A DNA stretch of 64,000 nucleotides. It comes from DASPKM01 sp035628135 (GTDB lineage Bacteria > Bacteroidota > Bacteroidia > Chitinophagales > Chitinophagaceae). Each line of letters starts with the position of its first letter. Within the stretch, counting starts at the first letter, position 1. Shown piece after piece: positions 54,901 through 63,401 of the stretch. Location: positions 248,001-312,000 of the forward strand of contig DASPKM010000009.1 in the NCBI GenBank assembly GCA_035628135.1, written 5' to 3'. Below the pieces are notes generated by a model that saw only the letters and a program-made list of their open reading frames with translations, was not told the origin of the DNA and made no database searches. The position numbers and the translations under genes were made by a program.

Positions 54901-55404
54901 TGGCTGTTCTATCCAAAAGTGTTCGAAGGGTATCACCAGCACCGCCAACAGTTCGGCGAAGTGTATTACCTGCCTACGCCAGTATTCTTTTATGGACTTA
55001 AGCCCAATGAAGAAACGTTGGTAGAGCTCGCGCCGGGCAAAAGCATCCTGGTAAAGTTCATGTACATGGGCGATACCGACGAAAACGGCATCAAGCACGT
55101 GTTTTTTAAATTAAACGGTCAAACCAGGTCGATCGAAGTGAAGGACAAGAATTTTAAATCCATCAAAAAGACCAATAAAAAAGTAAGCGCCGGTCATGAA
55201 ATTGGCGCGCCGCTGCAGGGCAGGCTTTGCCGCATTCACGTAAAACAGGGTGATAAGGTGGAAAAGAACATGCCGCTGTTTGCCATCGAGGCCATGAAAA
55301 TGGAGTCCACCGTTGTGGCGAGCAAGACCGGCACCATTCAACAAATCATCCTGGCCGAAGGAGCGTTTGTAGAACAGGATGACGTGATATTAGAATTGGC
55401 GTGA
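51970..55404 (+). CDS. pyc: Pyruvate carboxylase
   Basis: The 1144-residue product is a single-chain biotin carboxylase / carboxyltransferase / biotin carrier. The biotin-carboxylase part opens KLLVANRGEIAIRVLRAA and has the ATP-grasp loop KASAGGGGRGMRVV and NPRIQVEHTVTEE. The carboxyltransferase domain has YTDTTFRDAHQSLLATRVR near residue 535. The carrier ends with AMKMES, biotinylated Lys at about residue 1110. It makes oxaloacetate from pyruvate for anaplerosis and gluconeogenesis. Length and order fit the family. It is probably transcribed alone. Confidence 0.98.
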   Translation: MFKKLLVANRGEIAIRVLRAATELNLRTVAIYTYEDRYSLHRYKADESYQIGRNDDPLKPYLDIEGIIQVAKREKADAIHPGYGFLSENAAFAKRCREEGITFIGPAPEVMEQLGDKIAAKSVAATASIPMIEGSKADIRDISNAKKEAARIGYPLIIKASAGGGGRGMRVVHSDEGLEQVLREAQNEAKVAFGNDTIFFEKFIESPKHIEVQIMGDRHGNIVHLFERDCSVQRRFQKVVEVAPAISLRQETKRKLYDYAVRICKHVNYDNVGTVEFLVDKNETVYFIEVNPRIQVEHTVTEEITGIDIVKNQILIAAGHRLTDPAINIQSQAQVNCAGVAIQCRVTTEDPSNGFKPDYGTLIAYRNAGGPGIRLDEGSSYPGVSISPFFDSLLVKITASGRNLEESCERLVRTLKEFRIRGVKTNVAFLENVLQNATFQGGNATVDFIDNHPELFQLTPRQDRGTRVLKYVADIIVNGHEDVPEVNPNAQFRTPLLPEFEKNQPVPKGSKDRLNELGRDRFIEWLKNSQSIQYTDTTFRDAHQSLLATRVRTVDMLRVAEAVARNHPEIFSLEMWGGATFDVALRFLHECPWQRLQLMRESIPNILFQMLIRGTNAVGYTAYPDNLVETFIEQSWKKGIDIFRIFDSLNWVDGLKVSINAVRERTGGIAEACICYTGDFMDESRNHKFNLNYYLDLAKQLEDAGAHILGIKDMAGLLKPMQAKVLVTELKKHIGIPIHLHTHDTASIQAATYLNAIEAGVDVVDVALASMSGLTSQPNFNSIVAMMKGHPRELKLDIDKLNALSNYWEDVREWYYPFESELKAGTAEVFDHEIPGGQYSNLRPQARSLGLEDKFHEIKKNYVVVNKMFGDIVKVTPSSKVVGDMALFMTANGYTEQDILEKGDTISFPDSVIGLFKGDLGQTPGGFPAELQKTILKNEKPYTDRPNAHLKPIDFDNSWKDFQEKFGKQYAFTDLLSWLFYPKVFEGYHQHRQQFGEVYYLPTPVFFYGLKPNEETLVELAPGKSILVKFMYMGDTDENGIKHVFFKLNGQTRSIEVKDKNFKSIKKTNKKVSAGHEIGAPLQGRLCRIHVKQGDKVEKNMPLFAIEAMKMESTVVASKTGTIQQIILAEGAFVEQDDVILELA

Positions 55405-55409
55405 AGACC

Positions 55410-55736
55410 TCACCTTAGTGTTTTCGCAATCAGATCCTTCTCGGTAGTCCTTTGCCTGTTCATTACCCAATTAGTATATACCTGGCTCAACAGGGTGTTC
55501 AGCTTGCGCACCGTTTTCTTTTTGTTGATGTTCAGTTTTGTATTGTACAATGTCTCCTCGTACATCAAAATGCCATTGCTGCTATAAAATTGCACGGTTA
55601 CTTTGGACGGGTCGTGGATATTGCTAACCAATTGCCACGAAGCGCTGTCAGTTACGGGAGCCTGCTGCGCCATCGATCCGGCGGTAATAAACAGGAAGCT
55701 TACCACCAGCACGCTTACAGAGATCATCTTTTTCAT
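55410..55736 (-). CDS. Small secreted protein of unknown function
   Basis: Taking the ATG at 55736 (MKKMISVSVLVVSFLFITAG) gives 108 residues with a clear signal peptide; the open frame to 55892 has no support. The mature part (SWQLVSNIHDPSKVTVQFYS, NGILMYEETLYNTKLN) looks like a small all-beta domain followed by a basic helical tail. I do not recognise a named family, although similar short Bacteroidota periplasmic proteins exist. It is convergent with pyc, five bases apart. Confidence 0.75.
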   Translation of the reverse strand: MKKMISVSVLVVSFLFITAGSMAQQAPVTDSASWQLVSNIHDPSKVTVQFYSSNGILMYEETLYNTKLNINKKKTVRKLNTLLSQVYTNWVMNRQRTTEKDLIAKTLR

Positions 55737-55970
55737 AACTATGTTTTTGTTTTTTGAATGATTACGGTGTGAAAATAATTTCCTGCCGGGGCGGTTTTTG
55801 AAGAATAAGACCCATGCAACCTGATAGTTGCCGGACGGCGGAACAAGAGGGACAAATGCGATTGGTCTGGCAGTTGGTACGCTTGTCGACAAAACAGCGT
55901 GTTTTGTCTACAAACAGGCTGCCGGCATGGGGAAGCCGGCGGTAATGATTAAATTTGGTAAAAGCCGTTC

Positions 55971-57089
55971 ATGGCGCATACCCAGTTTTCTCCCGAAGCT
56001 ATTCTACGACACCGCGTATTGCTGCATGTATTATTTTGGCTGGTGGTGCTTGTGTATTTTACCATAGGCTATGGCCGGCCCGGCCGGTACGATATTGAAT
56101 TAATACGATCATTGGCATTTCTCCCGCTTCACATAGTTTCTGCTTACGCTTTCTTTTACATTTTGATCCCGCGCTATCTTTTCAAAAAAAGATTTATAGC
56201 ATTTCTTATGGGCGCAATGCTGGTAAGCGCGTGGGGGATTGCCTCCTCTTATTTCATCAATTTTAAATTCCTGGCTTCCATTGGCGTTGGAACGGGCCTG
56301 CAAACGGTGTGGAATCCCGGCCTCGCATTGCTGGGTCAATTTACCATACTCGGTACCGCGGTTTCCATTAAGCTGCTTAAGCACTGGTACCAGCAACGGC
56401 AGGAGATGATGGAAATGAAGCAGCAAAAGCTTTCTGCCGAGCTGCAATTGCTCAAATCGCAGGTGCATCCTCATTTCCTGTTCAACACGCTGAACAATTT
56501 GTATTCATTCACGCTGCATGAATCGCACAAGGCGCCCGAGATCGTTTTGAAATTGTCCCAATTGCTTCGTTTCATGATATATGAAAGTAACGTACCCGCC
56601 ATTCCGCTGTTGCGGGAGATTGCGATATTGAAGGATTATATTGAATTGGAAAAGCTGAGGTATGGCAACCGCCTGGACATTTCACTTTCATTTACCGGCA
56701 ACCTGGAGGGAAAGCTGATCCCTCCCCTGTTGTTATTGCCGTTGATAGAAAACAGTTTTAAGCACGGCACCAGCCGCCAGTTAGACCAATGCTGGATAAG
56801 CCTGGATATGCACGTGGAAAACGATACGATGAGCCTGAAGCTGCTCAATAGCCTGGATAATGAGTACACGCCCGCAAATGGCCATCATAAAGGGCTTGGA
56901 TTGCAGAATGTAAAACGCAGGCTGGAGTTGCTGTTCCATGGCAAATACAGCTTCCAGGCCAGGCAGGAAGAAGATATGTTCATCGTGCAATTACAATTGC
57001 AACTGGAAAAGGATAGCAATGTGGCTCAATCCCCGTCCATAAATTATCAACCTGTAGATTATGATATGGAAATGCTTGCTGGTAGATGA
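55971..57089 (+). CDS. LytS/YehU-type sensor histidine kinase
   Basis: The 372-residue product has four N-terminal transmembrane helices (VLLHVLFWLVVLVYF, FLPLHIVSAYAFFYILI, FIAFLMGAMLVSAWGIA, LALLGQFTILGTAVSI), a coiled coil (QRQEMMEMKQQKLSAELQLL), the His_kinase domain with His at about residue 165 (SQVHPHFLFNTLNNLYSF) and a short HATPase (LLPLIENSFKHG, GLGLQNVKRRLEL). This type pairs with LytTR regulators. The regulator gene starts within this gene, overlapping by 29 bases. Confidence 0.95.
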   Translation: MAHTQFSPEAILRHRVLLHVLFWLVVLVYFTIGYGRPGRYDIELIRSLAFLPLHIVSAYAFFYILIPRYLFKKRFIAFLMGAMLVSAWGIASSYFINFKFLASIGVGTGLQTVWNPGLALLGQFTILGTAVSIKLLKHWYQQRQEMMEMKQQKLSAELQLLKSQVHPHFLFNTLNNLYSFTLHESHKAPEIVLKLSQLLRFMIYESNVPAIPLLREIAILKDYIELEKLRYGNRLDISLSFTGNLEGKLIPPLLLLPLIENSFKHGTSRQLDQCWISLDMHVENDTMSLKLLNSLDNEYTPANGHHKGLGLQNVKRRLELLFHGKYSFQARQEEDMFIVQLQLQLEKDSNVAQSPSINYQPVDYDMEMLAGR

Positions 57090-57762
57090 TGAACCTCCCG
57101 CTATCAGGATATTGGAAAAATATATCGATAACGTGGAGCAGTTGGAAGTGGCCGGTACCTGCACCAACGCTTTCCAGGCGATGGACATGCTGCAGAAACA
57201 TACGATAGACCTGATCTTTCTCGACATCAACATGCCCAAGCTTACCGGCATCGGCTTCATCAAAACCTTGCAGCACCCCCCTAAGGTGATCTTTACGACC
57301 GCCTACAAAGAACACGCTGCAGATGCGTTCGAGCTGGACGCGGTAGACTACCTGCTCAAGCCAGTCTCGTTCGAAAGGTTCCTGCGCGCTGTAAACAAGG
57401 TCATTCACAACAATAAGCCTGTGAATGTTCCGGCGAATGCAACGGAAAATAATCAACGTTTCCTTTATTTCCGGGCCGACCGTAAGATGGTGAAAATATT
57501 CCTGGAAGAAATCGTGTACGTTGAAAGCCTGAAGGATTACGTGAAGATTCACCGCCAGCAAGGCAAGCCCCTGGTAATAAAGCAATCCATCAGTACCATG
57601 GAAGAAATACTGCCACCAACCCTGTTTGTCCGCATCCATCGCTCTTTTATTGTCGCCATCAACAAAATCACCGCCTTCACCAACCACGACGTTGAAATAG
57701 GATCGACCGAAATTCCCATCGGGCGGTTGTACAGCTACAAGATGCAGCAGCTGAAGATTTGA
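57061..57762 (+). CDS. LytTR-family response regulator, partner of upstream kinase
   Basis: The 233-residue product has a receiver domain (LLVDDEPPA, phosphoacceptor Asp55 in FLDINMPK, LLKPVSFERF) and a LytTR DNA-binding domain (IVYVESLKDYVKIH, FVRIHRSFIVAINKIT). The start ATG at 57061 lies inside the kinase gene, giving a 29-base overlap and translational coupling. An octad-type inverted repeat lies between this gene and PolX. Confidence 0.96.
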   Translation: MIWKCLLVDDEPPAIRILEKYIDNVEQLEVAGTCTNAFQAMDMLQKHTIDLIFLDINMPKLTGIGFIKTLQHPPKVIFTTAYKEHAADAFELDAVDYLLKPVSFERFLRAVNKVIHNNKPVNVPANATENNQRFLYFRADRKMVKIFLEEIVYVESLKDYVKIHRQQGKPLVIKQSISTMEEILPPTLFVRIHRSFIVAINKITAFTNHDVEIGSTEIPIGRLYSYKMQQLKI

Positions 57763-57775
57763 TATGCAATCCGTA

Positions 57776-57864
57776 GATGTGCAAATGTGCATTGGACGCA
57801 GGTCCCAGGATTTTACTTGCAAATGCTGTTTCCTTACATTTGCACATCTGCACATTCGCACATC
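57776..57864. repeat. Inverted-repeat element of GATGTGCA-type octads before PolX
   Basis: Left arm 57776-57791 and right arm 57849-57864 are reverse complements in 15 of 16 positions. The right side shows octads of type CATTTGCA/CATCTGCA/CATTCGCA, and the left side GATGTGCA/AATGTGCA. It lies between the LytTR stop and the PolX ATG (57869), so it could pair in the PolX leader and affect translation. Confidence 0.75.
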
Positions 57865-57868
57865 AGTT

Positions 57869-59548
57869 ATGATCGACAATTATTACATAGCGGAACAATT
57901 TTCCCTGCTTTCGAAATTAATGGACATTCATGCCGATAATTCCTTCAAATCGAAATCTTATTCCATTGCTGCCTTCAATATTGAAAAGCTGCCCGTGCAG
58001 TTGTCCGACCTCTCATTTGACAAAATATCCGCGCTGAAGGGATTTGGCGAGTCTACGGCCCGCAAGGTGACTGAAATTGTGCAAACCGGCCAATTGAAGC
58101 AACTGGATGAATACATCGAAAAAACTCCGCCCGGCGTTATCGAAATGCTCAACATCAAAGGCATTGGCCCTAAAAAGATCTGCACCATCTGGAAGGAAAT
58201 GGGATTGGAGAGCATCGGTGAATTGCTATATGCCTGCAACGAAAACAGGCTGCTCAACTATAAAGGCTTCGGCGCCAAAACACAAGAAGCCGTCAAAGAG
58301 TCCATTGAGTTTTACCAGCGCAGCCAGGGCAGCCACCTGTATGCGGAAGTAGAGCTATATGCGCTCGACGTACATCGCAAAGTAACGGATCAGTTCCCCG
58401 ATGAAAAGTTCGAGCTTACCGGCGAATTCAGGAGGCAGCTGGAAGTGATCAATAAACTCGAATGGATCACCACCTGCCAGCCCGTGCAACTGCAATTATT
58501 TTTTGAAGCCAATGGCTTTAACACGGAGGATCAGCAAGCTGCATTCATTGCTTTCAAAGGCGAAGAAAACATACTGCTCAGTTTTCAATACGCTGAAGAA
58601 GCTGCTTTTTACGAGACATTGTTCAGCACCAGCGCGAGCGAAGAATTTCTGAACCAGTGCAAGGCGAGCTTTGGGGAGAATTCATTGCAAAACATCCGGT
58701 CGGAGGAAGAGGCTTTCAGCAATCAAAAGCTGTTTTACATACCTGCATGCATGCGCGAAAAGGGCAGGATTATTTCAAAATTTCAATCCGGCACACCGCA
58801 GGTGATAGTGCCTTCGGACATCAATGCCCTCATCCATTGCCACAGCAAATGGAGCGATGGATTGAACAGCATAGAAGAAATGGCCAATGCCTGCATCGAA
58901 CGGGGATGGGAGTTCATGGTCATCAGCGACCATAGCAAGAACGCTGCTTACGCCAACGGTTTGACCGAGGACCGCATTAAAGCGCAGCATCAGCAAATAG
59001 AAGAATTGAATGAAAAACTTAAACCCTTCCGCATTTTCAAGAGCATAGAGTGCGATATACTCGGCGATGGCAACCTGGACTACTCCAATAACATCCTGTC
59101 TACTTTTGACCTGGTGATTACATCCGTGCACTCCAACCTCAAAATGACCGAAGAAAAAGCCATGTCGCGCATCCTGCGCGCATTGGAAAATCCTTACACG
59201 ACTATCATGGGACATCTTACCGGCCGATTATTACTAAGCCGGCAGGGCTACCCGGTGGACCATGAAAAGATCATAGAGGCCTGTGCACGATACAAAGTAG
59301 CGCTTGAACTGAATGCCCATCCGCGGCGGCTCGATATGAGCTGGCAATGGATAGACCTGGCGCTCGACGCAGGCGTGTACATCTCGATCGATCCCGATGC
59401 GCATTCCATCGACGCGTACGACGATGTAAAATATGGAACGCTGGCTGCGCAAAAAGGAGGGCTTACCAGGGATAAAAACCTAAGCAGCTTTAGCTTGCGG
59501 CAATTTGAAGATTACCTGCGGGAAAGAAAGGCGGCGCGGGGGATTTGA
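57869..59548 (+). CDS. polX: PolX-like protein (helix-hairpin-helix plus PHP domain) with degenerate polymerase site
   Basis: I choose the ATG at 57869 (MIDNYYIAEQFSLLSKLM), giving 559 residues. The layout is that of bacterial PolX: N-terminal 8-kDa-type and helix-hairpin-helix motifs (ALKGFGESTARKV, NIKGIGPKKICTI, NYKGFGAKTQEAV), a polymerase palm, and a C-terminal PHP nuclease domain (LIHCHSKWSDG with metal His323 and His325, ISDHSKN, LNAHPRRLD). In the palm, the segment GEFRRQLEVINKLEWI occupies the place of the usual GS-R-R-E-x-x-x-D-x-D, so both catalytic Asp are replaced, by Lys197 and Glu199. The protein may keep nuclease but not polymerase activity. The stop codon lies in an AT-rich inverted repeat. 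Confidence 0.93.
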   Translation: MIDNYYIAEQFSLLSKLMDIHADNSFKSKSYSIAAFNIEKLPVQLSDLSFDKISALKGFGESTARKVTEIVQTGQLKQLDEYIEKTPPGVIEMLNIKGIGPKKICTIWKEMGLESIGELLYACNENRLLNYKGFGAKTQEAVKESIEFYQRSQGSHLYAEVELYALDVHRKVTDQFPDEKFELTGEFRRQLEVINKLEWITTCQPVQLQLFFEANGFNTEDQQAAFIAFKGEENILLSFQYAEEAAFYETLFSTSASEEFLNQCKASFGENSLQNIRSEEEAFSNQKLFYIPACMREKGRIISKFQSGTPQVIVPSDINALIHCHSKWSDGLNSIEEMANACIERGWEFMVISDHSKNAAYANGLTEDRIKAQHQQIEELNEKLKPFRIFKSIECDILGDGNLDYSNNILSTFDLVITSVHSNLKMTEEKAMSRILRALENPYTTIMGHLTGRLLLSRQGYPVDHEKIIEACARYKVALELNAHPRRLDMSWQWIDLALDAGVYISIDPDAHSIDAYDDVKYGTLAAQKGGLTRDKNLSSFSLRQFEDYLRERKAARGI

Positions 59549-59637
59549 TTATTGATTATTGATTATTAATTATTGATTATTCAGGAACAGGTCAATAATA
59601 AATAATAAATAATTAATAATTAATAGTTAGTAATTAG
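59544..59637. repeat. Inverted-repeat element of GATTATT heptads between PolX and kinase gene
   Basis: The left arm (59544-59581) has tandem GATTATT units, the right arm (59594-59637) tandem AATAAAT/AATTAAT units, both of period 7 and roughly reverse complementary, with a short GGAACAGGT-type spacer. The PolX stop (59546-59548) lies in the left arm and the kinase stop (59634-59636) in the right arm. Confidence 0.8.
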
Positions 59638-62600
59638 TTCATTGCCCGCAGCAAGGGAAGTTGTATAAAGAAAGTAGTGCCTACGCTTTCGGCGGTCTCA
59701 AACCATATATCGCCCTTTGCCTGTTCAACAATAGCCTTGCTCATGGCCAATCCCAGCCCGGTGCCCGAAGATTTGGTGGTGAAGTTGGGCACGAATATTT
59801 TTTGACGCATGGTATCGGGAATGCCTTCGCCGTTGTCGGTAATCTTCAGCAGTATGCTATCCCCCTGTATTTCTTCGGTGAGGCTAACCCTCCGCACGTC
59901 CCTGTTGTCGCAAGCCTCGATGGCGTTTTGCAGCAGGTTGGTGAGCAGGCGGTTGATCTGCGTTTTGTCCATCATTACCATGATGCGCTGCTTCACGGGC
60001 TGCCAGTTGAACTCAAGCTTTTCAGTGGCCTCGTACAAAGAAGTAATGGAATAGATCACTTCATGCAAATCGAACACTTCGTTGCGCACGTTGCCAATGT
60101 TCGCGAACTGAGAGAAGTCTGAAGCTATTTTAGACAAGTGGTCGATCTGCTCAACCAGCGTCTTGGCCACGTTGGCCGTCATTTCCTTCACGTTCGGTGA
60201 ATTATTATCGATAGCCTTTTGCAGGTATTGAATGCTAAGCTTCATGGGGGTAAGCGGGTTCTTGATCTCGTGTGCTACCTGCCGGGCCATTTGTCTCCAG
60301 GCGCCTTCGCGTTCGCTTTTGGCCAGTGCGGCGGCGCTGTCTTCCAGCTTATGCACCATGGTATTGTATTCTTTGACCAGCTCCCCTATTTCGTCCTGCC
60401 GGTCCCATACAATTTCTTCGTTCAGCTTGCCGAGGTTGATCTGCTGCATCTTCTGCCCTATAAGCGTAAACGAAGAAGTGATCCTGTTGGTAATGAACAA
60501 GGCTATAGCTCCTGCTATCAGGAATATGAATGCATTCAGGTTGATGATGGTGACCAAAAAGTTAGAAATCTCCTGCTTCAGCGCCTGCTGCGATGTAAAA
60601 GAAGGAATATTCAGGTAGGCATAAGCGTTACCCGCCTCATCCCGCACGGGACAGTAAATGCTTAGATAGTTCAGCAGGCCAACCTCTTCCTCATTTACAA
60701 ACTGCACCAGTTGCGAATTATGCAATTTGTGAAATGCCTCGGCATCCATTTTCTTGCTTAGAATACCCTTGTCATAGATCAGCGGGTTCGACGATACGAT
60801 GAGGTTTCCATTAAGATCGTAGAGGTTGATGTCCGCATCGTGAATATCGGCCACCTCGCTCACCAGCTCGTCCAATTGGCCGGCGGGGCCGAGCTCATAT
60901 AATTTTACGTCGTTAAAAATGGAATGGTCCTGGATTTCGGTCTGCAGCTCATTGGTCATGATCTGTATGGCACGGCTTAGCCGCTCCTGGTTATTGCGGT
61001 TGTACCGGTTGATGAAAAAGAAGATGGTAGCGATACCGATAATCACAAACGACAACAAGCTGATGAAGATGATGGTGCTGTGTATCTGCGAACGGATGTT
61101 CAATTGCCAGGAGTGCCGCAGCAGCTTAAGCCTGAAACGCGATTGTATAATGAGTGATATGATCCGGAACGAAGCCAGCAGGAACAGGAATGCGCTGAAC
61201 AGGTAAGCGAACAGCGTCATGGCCTCGATGATGGTATTGTCCTTCTTGGCAATTATCACCACCTTGTCTTTGGAATGCCGGTACCATAGCTCATCGTAGC
61301 CATTTTTCATTCGCCGGTCGAATTCCTTCTTGGGTACATCCTGTTCTTTCAAATGCGTCGAGAACTGGTAGTCGTTGTAATAATCTATCAGGTCGCCGTT
61401 GTTGTAAATGGCATAGGAATAGTAGGGCGAATAATCCGGCGTCAATTGCTTGGGTTGGCGGAAGAGCTCCGGTATCAGCGCATCGCTTTTATACCGTTTG
61501 GGCTCCGACAATACAAAAAGATAACCGATGGTATTTGACAGGGAATCGGTAATGTCCTGGCGGAAGATATAGGCAAACTTATCGAACGATTTTTCAAAAT
61601 ACTTTACGTTGGTAATGCTGGTTGGTTTGGCAGTAATGCGGAAGATGGTGTTGAGCGTATCGTACGAAATGGGCTCGCTGTTGAACAGCGGGGTGCCATC
61701 GGCATTGAAGGTATAAATGTGGTTCTCATACTGGTCGAGGTATGCACTGAAATTTTTATTGGCCAGGCTGTCTTTCAGGAACCTGTTGGACGCCGGCGAT
61801 TTAAACCGCTCGAAGTTCGGGTATAGGAAATCGTTGTCAAAGTAAGTAAGCGCAATGCTTAGCCGCCTTTCGCTGGAGGGATCGGCCTGAAAGAACAGCT
61901 TTTCTGCCTGGCGCTTGCGCTGCTCCAATTCAATCCTGCCGTTTTCGGTAATGATCACTCCTGATATCGACAGGGAAAATATGAACAGCCAGAAGAGCAC
62001 TTCCGTGGGGTTCAGCCTGCCCTGCAATCCCCCGAAATAGCGTTGGTACAGCAGCCATACGAAAAACAGGAGCCATACCAGCGTAAAAATGTTTACCGAA
62101 GCAATGGACGGTGTTTTTATCAATGTAAGCACCACCAGTCCCATGGTGGTCATGATGATGTACACGATCAGCAGGTGTTGCTTAAGGGTAGGATAAATGA
62201 TGCGCACCAGTATCTGCGATAAAAAGAAATATCCCAGCGCAAGGCAGGCCAGCACGATAAATCCGACGAAACTGTAGATGTTCAGGCTGAAAAAGTCCAG
62301 CACGTTGAAGGATACTTCATTACCATCGGCAATAAGGCTTCGCACGAGGTTGGAAAAATAAAACGTAGACAGCACTAAAAACGCAAGGATGACCGTCACG
62401 CGGATCCATTGCTGGATCTTGTTCTCGTCGGGAAGGAAATAAATGTCGCGCGATTCGCGCCGGATGAACATGATCACCCAGCAAAAAAGAAATGCGTTGA
62501 TGAGCAGGTCGCCAAGCGAACTTTGAAGTAATCCCGAGCTGTAAATGGTTGGGTCGAACAGTTCGAGCCTTCGCAGGTCCAGCAGGCCTGGGAACAGGTA

Positions 62601-63401
62601 CGTAGCGCCGCGTATCAGCAATACCGCGGTCACCAGGAACATGATTGCCCGCCACAGCCCATACTCGGCCGCGATGTCGTGCGCCAGTTGTTGGAGGAAA
62701 TAAAGCAGCAGCATTACGCCTGCCACGATAAAGGTGATGGTTAGCCATCCGATGGTAGCGGTTTCCTGTTGCTCCCTTCTCTCCAGGTAAAACGATTGAT
62801 TGCTCAGGGAGCTTTTTACCTGGAGGTCGGTGGGCTTGTCGGACAGCATGATCTTTTTCTCCGCATACTTATGTTCTACAAACGCATGCGGCAGATTTTG
62901 AAAGGGAATGAAGTATTCCCACCGCACGGGTATCATGCCGAATACCACCATAGAGCCTTTGCGTGGAAGGAATACCGTTTTACGGATGACCTCGTAATAC
63001 CCATTGCGCAGGTGCGCGAAATAATTGGTGTCAGATAGTTGCAGCATGCCATCATCCGCAACAATGTATTGGTTATTCCAGAACTGTAACGCCCATGTAC
63101 CATCGAAGTTGCGGGGCTCGTATACCAGAATGGTGTACCGCTTGGAAGCCAGTTCGGTCAGCAGGTCTTCGTCTGCCACTTCCTGGCTTACCATTTTCCT
63201 GAGTACGGCAGTATCGCCGACGATATCCAGGAAATCTTCTTCGCGGCTGTGCAGGAAATTTTCAATCGAGTTACGCACCACCCGTGCGGAAGAAGGGCTG
63301 TCGATATAAGTATTGACGATAAATGCAATGGTGAGCAGCCACGCTGCCACGATGAGCAGGTAGTAATGTTTTTTCAGCGACTGTACTAAGAATGTTTTCA
63401 A
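59634..63401 (-). CDS. Large multi-pass sensor histidine kinase with HAMP domain (NtrY-like)
   Basis: The start is TTG at 63401, which overlaps the upstream mazG stop (TTGA), giving 1255 residues. There is an N-terminal transmembrane helix (LLIVAAWLLTIAFIVNTYI), an extracytoplasmic part, a block of about ten membrane helices (residues about 215-480), a second large extracytoplasmic part with a further helix near 750-800, then a HAMP domain (RITSSFTLIGQKMQQI, DEIGELVKEYNTMV), HisKA with His near residue 1043 (RQVAHEIKNPLTPMKL) and HATPase_c (LLQNAIEACD, DNGEGIPD, GTGLGLAMSKAIV). No regulator is adjacent. Such giant kinases are found in Bacteroidota, but the signal is not known. Confidence 0.93.
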   Translation of the reverse strand: MKTFLVQSLKKHYYLLIVAAWLLTIAFIVNTYIDSPSSARVVRNSIENFLHSREEDFLDIVGDTAVLRKMVSQEVADEDLLTELASKRYTILVYEPRNFDGTWALQFWNNQYIVADDGMLQLSDTNYFAHLRNGYYEVIRKTVFLPRKGSMVVFGMIPVRWEYFIPFQNLPHAFVEHKYAEKKIMLSDKPTDLQVKSSLSNQSFYLERREQQETATIGWLTITFIVAGVMLLLYFLQQLAHDIAAEYGLWRAIMFLVTAVLLIRGATYLFPGLLDLRRLELFDPTIYSSGLLQSSLGDLLINAFLFCWVIMFIRRESRDIYFLPDENKIQQWIRVTVILAFLVLSTFYFSNLVRSLIADGNEVSFNVLDFFSLNIYSFVGFIVLACLALGYFFLSQILVRIIYPTLKQHLLIVYIIMTTMGLVVLTLIKTPSIASVNIFTLVWLLFFVWLLYQRYFGGLQGRLNPTEVLFWLFIFSLSISGVIITENGRIELEQRKRQAEKLFFQADPSSERRLSIALTYFDNDFLYPNFERFKSPASNRFLKDSLANKNFSAYLDQYENHIYTFNADGTPLFNSEPISYDTLNTIFRITAKPTSITNVKYFEKSFDKFAYIFRQDITDSLSNTIGYLFVLSEPKRYKSDALIPELFRQPKQLTPDYSPYYSYAIYNNGDLIDYYNDYQFSTHLKEQDVPKKEFDRRMKNGYDELWYRHSKDKVVIIAKKDNTIIEAMTLFAYLFSAFLFLLASFRIISLIIQSRFRLKLLRHSWQLNIRSQIHSTIIFISLLSFVIIGIATIFFFINRYNRNNQERLSRAIQIMTNELQTEIQDHSIFNDVKLYELGPAGQLDELVSEVADIHDADINLYDLNGNLIVSSNPLIYDKGILSKKMDAEAFHKLHNSQLVQFVNEEEVGLLNYLSIYCPVRDEAGNAYAYLNIPSFTSQQALKQEISNFLVTIINLNAFIFLIAGAIALFITNRITSSFTLIGQKMQQINLGKLNEEIVWDRQDEIGELVKEYNTMVHKLEDSAAALAKSEREGAWRQMARQVAHEIKNPLTPMKLSIQYLQKAIDNNSPNVKEMTANVAKTLVEQIDHLSKIASDFSQFANIGNVRNEVFDLHEVIYSITSLYEATEKLEFNWQPVKQRIMVMMDKTQINRLLTNLLQNAIEACDNRDVRRVSLTEEIQGDSILLKITDNGEGIPDTMRQKIFVPNFTTKSSGTGLGLAMSKAIVEQAKGDIWFETAESVGTTFFIQLPLLRAMN

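Noticed and set aside
49138..59637. CRISPR array
   Set aside because: The repeated units are 7-8 nt, contiguous and inverted, without spacers of regular length or cas genes.
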